12,051 nucleotides of DNA from NCBI GenBank assembly GCA_017885385.1, contig JAFNGF010000423.1, positions 1 to 12,051 on the forward strand, read 5' to 3'. The position numbers and the translations under genes are program-made. The stretch comes from Planctomycetota bacterium. Lineage in GTDB: Bacteria > Planctomycetota > Phycisphaerae > Sedimentisphaerales > Anaerobacaceae. Under the pieces are notes generated by a model, which saw only the letters and a program-made list of their open reading frames with translations, searched no databases and was not told the DNA's origin. Positions 7,171 to 12,051 of this stretch are shown one piece after another. Position 1 is the first letter of the stretch; each line of letters opens with the position of its first letter.

Positions 7171-8025
7171 TCAAATCGACCACCAGTGCTTAGGATTGAT
7201 GCCTTGCAGACCGAATGTTCGTTGATCCTTCGGCAGCGACTCCAGAAGCTGCTTGGCTTTCCTGCCGATAGCCTCTGCGGCAAGGGCCACATTTCGTCTG
7301 CCGACCTCCGCGGATGCGTGCACGCGAGGATCCAGGCCGCCGATCCCGTCAGGCGGCTTCATGTTGGGGGCCAACGGCCCGGTGCCCAACTCCGACATAT
7401 CGACAAGGTCAGGATAGAAGAACATCATGTTTGATGTCTCCCATTTTGCCGCGTGGTCCGTGCCCGATTCTTGGCCTCTGCTCAGCGTTACTTCCCAGAG
7501 TCCCACGCCGGCTACAGTTCCATCCGCCACGACCGGCTCAAGGGCTTGGTTTATCATATCTATCTGTCCCTGGACATTGTGGCCGGAGACCCCGATAATA
7601 ACGCGAAAGCCCGTCTTCTTGAGGCGTTCAAACAGGTCGGTGAGCACGGGAATAAACGCCTTGCGGTCGAAGCCTTCGTGGAAATAAACGGGCGGATAAA
7701 CGACCCCGCCGAACTGCTCCGCCGTCTTGACCAGAATGGCGTGTGCCTTTAGGGCGTCATTACCAAGGGGCAGGTGTTTGCCGTGCCACTCGATCAGGCC
7801 AAACGGCACATACACGACGGGAAACTTTCGAGCGGCTGATTCCAGTTGACCGGGCCTCATAAACTGCATCTGGACGGATGACGGTAGCTCATTTGTGATA
7901 TTTTCTGACTTCTCGACTGCGGTCTGCTTGGCCTCGGGCGCGGTAAGCGTGACGGCGGCCAGCAGGATGACCAGACCGGCGACTGCCGACCACCGCACAA
8001 AACGTTTCTTGAACAAAGCGATCAT
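7171..8025 (-). CDS. Creatininase-family protein with signal peptide/anchor
   Basis: A 284-residue member of the creatininase family, metal-dependent amidohydrolases that include creatininase and enzymes acting on formamidopyrimidine or mycofactocin precursors. The metal-site phrase GLIEWHGKHLPLGND has E, two H and D in the usual places. SGHNVQGQ replaces the common NGHGGN, and TDHAAKWETSNM corresponds to the second metal/ETS motif. Residues 9-30 are a hydrophobic signal segment (WSAVAGLVILLAAVTLTAPEA), so the enzyme is predicted to be periplasmic or membrane-tethered, whereas most family members are cytosolic. The substrate cannot be read from the sequence. The ATG at 8025 has AAAGGAG (8033-8039) upstream. 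It is followed by creD with a 14-bp gap. A perfect 12-bp palindrome lies in the leader (8057-8068). Confidence 0.85.
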   Translation of the reverse strand: MIALFKKRFVRWSAVAGLVILLAAVTLTAPEAKQTAVEKSENITNELPSSVQMQFMRPGQLESAARKFPVVYVPFGLIEWHGKHLPLGNDALKAHAILVKTAEQFGGVVYPPVYFHEGFDRKAFIPVLTDLFERLKKTGFRVIIGVSGHNVQGQIDMINQALEPVVADGTVAGVGLWEVTLSRGQESGTDHAAKWETSNMMFFYPDLVDMSELGTGPLAPNMKPPDGIGGLDPRVHASAEVGRRNVALAAEAIGRKAKQLLESLPKDQRTFGLQGINPKHWWSI

Positions 8026-8056
8026 CGTGATTCTCCTTTCTGGTTGTTAGCGAACA

Positions 8057-8068
8057 GGTTAGCTAACC
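8057..8068. promoter_or_regulatory. Perfect palindrome, possible operator
   Basis: GGTTAGCTAACC is a perfect 12-bp palindrome 32 bp upstream of the creatininase-family start. GTTAGC also occurs 12 bp earlier at 8046-8051. It could be a regulator site for the creatininase-creD unit or part of a small hairpin behind the gene at 8097-8588. No regulator gene is adjacent. Confidence 0.25.
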
Positions 8069-8096
8069 GGGCGCCCTGCACGCGCTCCGACTCTCC

Positions 8097-8588
8097 TTAT
8101 TCCTCAAAATTACCCGTGGAAGAATCCCAAAACGAGCCATGCGTGATTCTGGCTTTTCCGCGCATTTCAAGATAACAAGATTGAATAAGTAATCTCGACA
8201 CAACCATTTTGAGCTCAAGGGATTCATTGCAGATGATCTTTAACACATGACCATCGTATGATATCGAATTGAAGGAATATGTTCCAATATGGGCAGAGTC
8301 TTGGGCTGAATATTCAGTAACGTGATGAATAATGAGTATTGCCCGGACAACATCGACTTCGACAACTTTTGCAATGATCCAATTCTTGATTATCCGGGAT
8401 GGCCCACCGTGAAATATCCTCCGATAGGGAATTTCGAGAATGCCTCTTTCACTTTGGAAATTCACTTTATCAAGTTCGAAGTATTCATCGTGGATGATTC
8501 CCTCAAGTTCTTGTAACTGATCAGATGAGATTACCTCCAACGCAGTACTATTGGCAATTTGTTGTTCGTTCATATTTTTTCGCGTCAT
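8097..8588 (-). CDS. Hypothetical protein, AT-rich gene
   Basis: A 163-residue soluble protein with no signal peptide or membrane helix. I do not recognise a named domain. It has an acidic N-terminal region (QLQELEGIIHDEYFELDKV) and a beta-rich remainder with IPYRRIFHGGPSR, TYSFNSISYDGH and MRGKARITHGSFW. Its regular hydrophobic alternation and lack of low complexity suggest a real folded protein. Coding sequence sampled here is about 33-38% GC, against 53% or more in sampled lines of the creatininase gene, so recent acquisition is possible. The ATG at 8588 is used; an ATG at 8573 would remove five residues, and neither has a good ribosome site. The 5' flank runs straight into palindromic repeat sequence. 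It appears to stand alone, 71 bp from the next gene on the strand. Confidence 0.7.
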   Translation of the reverse strand: MTRKNMNEQQIANSTALEVISSDQLQELEGIIHDEYFELDKVNFQSERGILEIPYRRIFHGGPSRIIKNWIIAKVVEVDVVRAILIIHHVTEYSAQDSAHIGTYSFNSISYDGHVLKIICNESLELKMVVSRLLIQSCYLEMRGKARITHGSFWDSSTGNFEE

Positions 8589-8607
8589 ACGGTAAGGCTA
8601 ACCGGCT

Positions 8608-8700
8608 ATGCGAGGCCCAAAGGGCTGTGGCAATCTCTTCCGTAATAGTCAGAAGGAATCATCGTTGTTTCTCAGATTGCTTCGCTTCGCTCGCAATGAC
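8608..8700. repeat. Palindromic repeat related to the core of MITE-like element 1
   Basis: TGCGAG (8609-8614) pairs with CTCGCA (8690-8695), and GCAATCT (8630-8636) with AGATTGC (8674-8680). The right arm ends TCGCAATGAC, as does the inner repeat of the 2185-2348 element, and the left arm has the same GCGAGGCC...GCAATC layout. The left arm has lost the GTCATT end seen in the other copy. It lies just upstream of the hypothetical gene read leftward. Confidence 0.55.
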
Positions 8701-8896
8701 AACAACCGTTGTTTTCGACCATTTGAATTTTGAACATTGTTTAGTGCTTAGGACTTCGAATTTCGTGCTTTTGATAAACAACACATATTTTCTCTTATCC
8801 GCTTCTTACCTCTGTGCCCTCTGTGTTCTCCTTCGACTTTGCTCAGAGCCTGCCGAAGGGACAGCGTCTGTGGCCTTTATTCTACATTCTAAATTA
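8701..8896. repeat. Intergenic filler with embedded palindromic cassette
   Basis: This is non-coding filler between the hypothetical gene's upstream repeat and the radical SAM stop codon. It holds AT-rich words (CGAATTTCGTGCTT near 8758-8769), then CTCTGTG words (8811-8828 and after 8866). Between these lies a cassette bounded by CCTTCG (8830-8835) and CGAAGG (8854-8859), which can form a hairpin. A frame open across this stretch (8525-8974) follows the repeats and is not accepted as a gene. Confidence 0.5.
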
Positions 8897-10666
8897 TCAG
8901 TTCTCAATTTCTTTTGCCTGCTCCATCGCTTTCTCGAAATGCCCCAGCAGATACTTCTTATCCGGGCCGCCTAAATGCTCCCAGGGCAATATTTCATCCG
9001 GGGCGAACTGCCTTTGTGCGGCCTGTTCCAGGTTTATGCCAGACTTTTCAAAGGCTTTTCGCCACAGCTCGTAGTTCAAACATTCATCCCACAAATCGAA
9101 GCGGGCACCCCCCTGCCAGGCGGCTTCAATAACATCGCACAAACGCCTGTCGCCCCGGCCTATCGCCGACTCCAGGACGCTGCGGTTTATATCGTGGAAC
9201 TTAAAATGCAAAAAGTTCGCCCGAAGGTTTCGTTTTTCATCGAGTATCAAGTCTTTTGCCCACTCAAAATATGCTTTGGGCTTTTGTCCGAGCCAGCCGA
9301 ATGGCGTATGCGGCTTAGGAACAAGCCAGCTTACGGTGATATTTATCTGGGCAGTTTTGCCGTCGATTGTCTTCCTCAGCTTAGCTAACTGACACGAGAC
9401 ATCCACAATTGCCTTTATATCTGCTTCAGTTTCGCCGGGCAGACCCACCATAAAGTATAGCTTTAACTTTTGCCAGCCGGCCCGGTACGCAGCCTCCACC
9501 GCCGCAAATAGGTCGCTATCCTTGAGCGGCTTATTTATAATCTGCCTCAATCTTTCGCCGGCCGCTTCCACCGCGATTGTCAGGCCGCTTTTTCTCACGC
9601 TGGTCAATAACTCAGGAACAAGTTTCAACTGCTGATCGACTCGCAAACTGGGTAGTGACAGACCAACGTACTTGTCTCGAAAATACTGGTTTAGGCTGGA
9701 GGTTAATTCCTCCAGGTGTGGATAATCCGCAGTGGACAAACTCAGCAAACTGACCGTATCAAATCCTGTCGAGCGGTAGCAGGCCTTGGCAATTTCGACA
9801 ATTTTCTCTGCGCTGCGGTAACGCACCGGCCTCCGGCAAAAACTTGCCTGGCAGAATCTGCACCGGCCTGGGCAGCCCCGCATAATCTCAACGCAGACTC
9901 GCTCCTGCACAGCCTCGGCAAAAGGAACTATGGGGCGAAGCGGCACGGGAGCATTTTCAAAATCTTGCACGACGGCATTTCGTCGCTCGGACCCCGTGAC
10001 CCGTGACTCGCGCACCGTATAAAGGGCCGGCACGTAGGCCCAGTCGAATTCTCTGGCGGCGCGCAGGAGTGTCGCGCTCTTTGCGGCGCCGGCTTTTTTT
10101 TGCTGCCTGATCAAGTCGATTAGCTCAACCACTGCTTCTTCGCCTTCGCCCAGGACAAACAGGTCGATGAATTCAGCCATCGGCTCGCAGCAGTTGGCCA
10201 TTCCGCCGCCCGCGATAATTAGAGGCTCGCCTTCACCTCGCGCAGAACTGCGGATATTTATGCCGCCCAGATCGAGCATATTTAGCACGTTGCTGTAGCA
10301 AAGCTCGTTGGTCAGACTAAAACCGACGATGTCGAAACTTTTTAACGCCGCCCTTGATTCCAGACTGAATAGTGGTACTTTCTTCTCGCGCAGGATCGGC
10401 TCGGCGTCGATCCAGGGGGCAAAAACCCGTTCGGCAGCAACGCCGTCAATGCAGTTGACAATGTCGTAGATAATCAGGAGGCCCGGGTACGACATCGCCA
10501 CCTCGTATACGTCGGGAAAGCACAGCGCCACGGTCAAATCGCATTGCGAGAGCTCCTTCTTGACCTGGTTTACCTCGCCGCCGATATACCTGCTGGGCTT
10601 GCGAACATACGGCAGAAAATCTCGCTCGATCTGCTCAGTCAATACTATGACTTCTTTTCCAGCCAC
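8897..10666 (-). CDS. TIGR03960-type radical SAM protein with B12-binding-like N-terminal domain
   Basis: A 589-residue protein. The N-terminus (about 15-200) has KPSRYIGGEVN and a cobalamin-binding-like domain with FPDVYEVAMSYPG, SLTNELCYSNVLNMLDLGGI and VLGEGEEAV. The radical SAM core follows with C265-x3-C269-x2-C272 (RGCPGRCRFCQAS), the [4Fe-4S] ligands that cleave S-adenosylmethionine, then LSTADYPHLEEL and VGLPGETEADI. The C-terminal region has HFKFHD and GARFDLWDECLN, as in TIGR03960. That family usually sits next to or fused with a DUF2344 (TIGR03936) protein, which is not in this window. Its reaction is not established; RNA or tRNA modification is often suggested. The start is either GTG 10666 or TTG 10642 (MTEQIERDFL), the latter fitting a -10-like box at 10673-10678 better. 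Confidence 0.9.
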   Translation of the reverse strand: MAGKEVIVLTEQIERDFLPYVRKPSRYIGGEVNQVKKELSQCDLTVALCFPDVYEVAMSYPGLLIIYDIVNCIDGVAAERVFAPWIDAEPILREKKVPLFSLESRAALKSFDIVGFSLTNELCYSNVLNMLDLGGINIRSSARGEGEPLIIAGGGMANCCEPMAEFIDLFVLGEGEEAVVELIDLIRQQKKAGAAKSATLLRAAREFDWAYVPALYTVRESRVTGSERRNAVVQDFENAPVPLRPIVPFAEAVQERVCVEIMRGCPGRCRFCQASFCRRPVRYRSAEKIVEIAKACYRSTGFDTVSLLSLSTADYPHLEELTSSLNQYFRDKYVGLSLPSLRVDQQLKLVPELLTSVRKSGLTIAVEAAGERLRQIINKPLKDSDLFAAVEAAYRAGWQKLKLYFMVGLPGETEADIKAIVDVSCQLAKLRKTIDGKTAQINITVSWLVPKPHTPFGWLGQKPKAYFEWAKDLILDEKRNLRANFLHFKFHDINRSVLESAIGRGDRRLCDVIEAAWQGGARFDLWDECLNYELWRKAFEKSGINLEQAAQRQFAPDEILPWEHLGGPDKKYLLGHFEKAMEQAKEIEN

Positions 10667-10672
10667 AGCGGC

Positions 10673-10701
10673 ATTATAAATTGATTGCTGATTATTTTCT
10701 A
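10673..10701 (-). promoter_or_regulatory. Candidate sigma-70 promoter for the radical SAM gene
   Basis: On the minus strand TATAAT is perfect at 10678-10673, with TAGAAA (four of six to TTGACA) at 10701-10696, a 17-bp spacer. Transcription would start near 10666, leaving almost no leader for GTG 10666 but about 24 bases for TTG 10642. The region is the divergent spacer between this gene and apbE. Confidence 0.35.
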
Positions 10702-10752
10702 TTGATTATTCTCACGCCAGACGCTATCAACTCCTGTGGGCGACAAAATCGT

Positions 10753-11793
10753 ATGGGCAAAAAAAATCGGCACATCTTGATCGCAGGAGCCGTTACTTGT
10801 TTAGTGACGGCATTATATTTTTTTGCCGGCAGAGCAAAGCAAGTTGAAGTCGACAGCGGTCACCGCCTGGTTATGGGCACATTTGCCCGCGTAGTTGCCA
10901 TTGCGGCAGATTCCAAAATAGCTGACAAAGCAGTCGAGGCGGCTCTGGCGGAAATCGAGAGCGTTGACAAATTGATGAGCGACTACAAAAGCGATTCAGA
11001 AATAAGCCGGGTGAATAGAGACGGATTTGCCCGGCCGATAGCCGTCAGCGAGCCGACATACGAAGTGCTCGAAAAAAGCATTGAGTTCAGCAAGCTCACA
11101 GGTGGTGCTTTTGACATTACAGTTGGGCCTTTGGTGGACCTGTGGCGTTCGGCAGGCAAGAAAAGCCGGACTCCCAGCGAAGAAGAGCTTGCCGCAGCCA
11201 AAACGAAAGTGGGCTTTGAAAAGCTGATTCTCGATGACAACAATAGGACGGCGAAGTTCGCCGTTGCCAGCATGCGACTGGACCTGGGCGGCATAGCAAA
11301 AGGATACGCCGTCGACAAGGCTATCGAGGCGATGCAAAGAGCCGGAGCAGTCGGCGGAATGGTCGATATAGGCGGCGACCTTCGATGCTTCGGCAAACCG
11401 CCAAAGGGTAGAAGCAAATGGTCGATAGCCTTGCAAAATCCAAATGTAAATAAGAATACCGATGAATCGGACCTATTATTGGTACTAAAGCTGGATAACG
11501 CGGCGGTTGCTACGAGCGGCGATTATCAGCAATTCGCCTTGATCGAGGGCAAGCGATACAGCCATATTATCAACCGCCAAAGCGGAACCGGCGCGGAAGG
11601 TCTTTCCAGTGTGACGATTATTACCGATAGCGCTACGGATGCCGATGCGCTGGCGACCGCGGTCAGCGTAATGGGCGTCGAAAAAGGCCTTGCCCTGATC
11701 GAGAAAATGCCGAACGCTGAGGCAATCGTAATAACTTCGCCCCCAAAGTACAAACTGGTTAAAACCATGGGGGCAGAAAAATACCTAAAGTAA
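10753..11793 (+). CDS. apbE: ApbE family FAD:protein FMN transferase
   Basis: A 346-residue protein with an N-terminal signal segment (residues 7-26, ILIAGAVTCLVTALYFFAG), so it acts outside the cytoplasm. Family motifs appear in order: MGTFARVVA at 41, DYKSDSEISRVNR, GGAFDITVGPLVDLWR, LDLGGIAKGYA at 176-186, DIGGDLRCFG, SGDYQQF, YSHIINRQSG, and TDADALAT at 295-302, whose aspartates and threonine form the Mg site. ApbE moves FMN from FAD to a Thr/Ser of targets such as RnfG, RnfD, NqrB and NqrC. With rnf genes about 9 kb away, RnfG and RnfD are the natural clients. The ATG at 10753 is chosen over a TTG at 10681 because it places the basic-hydrophobic signal at the N-terminus. The usual P of SHIIxPxTG is replaced by R (INRQSG), a mild deviation. 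Confidence 0.92.
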   Translation: MGKKNRHILIAGAVTCLVTALYFFAGRAKQVEVDSGHRLVMGTFARVVAIAADSKIADKAVEAALAEIESVDKLMSDYKSDSEISRVNRDGFARPIAVSEPTYEVLEKSIEFSKLTGGAFDITVGPLVDLWRSAGKKSRTPSEEELAAAKTKVGFEKLILDDNNRTAKFAVASMRLDLGGIAKGYAVDKAIEAMQRAGAVGGMVDIGGDLRCFGKPPKGRSKWSIALQNPNVNKNTDESDLLLVLKLDNAAVATSGDYQQFALIEGKRYSHIINRQSGTGAEGLSSVTIITDSATDADALATAVSVMGVEKGLALIEKMPNAEAIVITSPPKYKLVKTMGAEKYLK

Positions 11794-11845
11794 TTCGCTT
11801 TACACAAGATGTGACTGTACTGTGCTTAGGTCCTGACAACCTGCT

Positions 11846-11862
11846 CGGCAGATTTTCTGCCG
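11846..11862. repeat. Short perfect hairpin in the diverged tail of the RnfB-like fragment
   Basis: CGGCAGA (11846-11852) pairs perfectly with TCTGCCG (11856-11862) around TTT. No T run follows on either strand, so it is not a standard terminator. It lies in the part of the fragment that no longer matches rnfB. Confidence 0.4.
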
Positions 11863-11878
11863 GGCTGCCGGGGCTCGG

Positions 11879-11928
11879 GGGCGGATTTGCCGCGATAGAC
11901 AATTACGCCGGTCGGGCATTTTTCCATC
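11879..11928 (-). repeat. 50-bp perfect inverted copy of rnfB 1560-1609
   Basis: All 50 bases are the reverse complement of 1560-1609. Similarity fades over about 18 further bases on the tail side (four mismatches) and ends almost at once on the other side (one mismatch, then GCCG only). The two copies are about 10.3 kb apart in opposite orientation and could support inversion of the segment between them. Confidence 0.85.
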
Positions 11929-12051
11929 ACGGCCCTATTCTGTCTGCCCATCAGCGCCTCCGGCACGATAGTATCTCTTTCGGTAGAAACCTTCGTAGTT
12001 CTTTTCGGACACGCCGAGCGAAAGCACGAAATACGAAATTCGAAGCACGAA

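Larger units (their letters stand above)
11826..12051 (-). pseudogene. RnfB C-terminal-like fragment, inverted copy
   Basis: Read leftward, one frame is open from the window edge to a TAA at 11828-11826. It contains VMEKCPTGVIVYRGKSAPEP, nearly the same as RnfB residues from 262 on, then diverges to a different basic tail. At DNA level 11879-11928 is the exact reverse complement of 1560-1609. Upstream of the match the frame reads VSTERDTIVPEALMGRQNRA, unlike RnfB, and before about 12010 it becomes CGAATTTCGTATTTCG filler, so no iron-sulfur domain precedes it. I therefore call it a fragment, either a duplicated rnfB tail or the end of a second ferredoxin-like gene. A short different frame (SEKNYEGFYRKRYYRAGG, stop at 11937-11935) overlaps, so frame damage is possible. 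The true left boundary of any gene lies outside the window. Confidence 0.5.

Noticed and set aside
7157..7183. GTG start extending CreD by nine residues
   Set aside because: It overlaps the preceding gene's end, while the ATG at 7156 has a strong GGGAGG site.
8525..8974. Plus-strand open frame of about 149 codons
   Set aside because: It runs through palindromic repeats and filler, overlaps the ends of two genes on the other strand, and its peptide is the usual nonsense of such filler.
10983..11436. Two minus-strand open frames of about 145 codons opposite apbE
   Set aside because: Both are antisense to the motif-rich core of apbE and show no recognisable domain.

Overview
The window looks like a chromosomal segment of an anaerobic or facultatively anaerobic Gram-negative-type bacterium. 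My best guess is a member of the Planctomycetota (Phycisphaerae/Sedimentisphaerales type). This is an inference from style, not a marker gene: an Rnf complex in the clostridial/Bacteroides order (...E-A-B), a large exported propeller/TPR protein with a CxxCH motif, and intergenic space packed with degenerate GAATTTCGTGCTT-like filler and small palindromic repeats. No rRNA, tRNA, CRISPR array, integrase or transposase gene was found.

Layout. 1-1656 (+) is the 3' part of an rnf operon: the tail of rnfE, complete rnfA and complete rnfB, ending in a hairpin terminator. 1774-2106 (+) is a minimal nucleotidyltransferase of the MNT antitoxin type, followed by what looks like only the first ten codons of its HEPN partner. 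2107-2596 is a repeat island holding filler and two small inverted-repeat (MITE-like) elements, each with a nested palindromic repeat. 2597-5695 (+) encodes a LOG-family nucleotide phosphoribohydrolase and a membrane-anchored PD40/CxxCH/TPR protein. 5780-8025 (-) is a two-gene unit: an exported creatininase-family protein followed by CreD. 8097-8588 (-) is a distinctly AT-rich conserved-looking hypothetical gene. 8589-8896 is a second repeat/filler island. 8897-10666 (-) is a TIGR03960-type radical SAM protein, divergent from an ApbE flavin transferase at 10753-11793 (+). The right edge (11826-12051, -) holds a fragment whose reading frame repeats the C-terminal end of RnfB.

How the parts connect. 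Rnf couples ferredoxin oxidation and NAD reduction to ion pumping, and its RnfG and RnfD subunits carry covalent FMN attached by ApbE. An exported ApbE about 9 kb from rnfEAB is therefore functionally coherent. The 50-bp perfect inverted duplication of the rnfB 3' end next to apbE suggests past rearrangement of this neighbourhood. I did not find a clear new multi-gene system. The best leads are the duplicated rnfB tail, the MNT gene with an apparently deleted HEPN partner, the nested palindromic elements, and the CxxCH-propeller-TPR protein.
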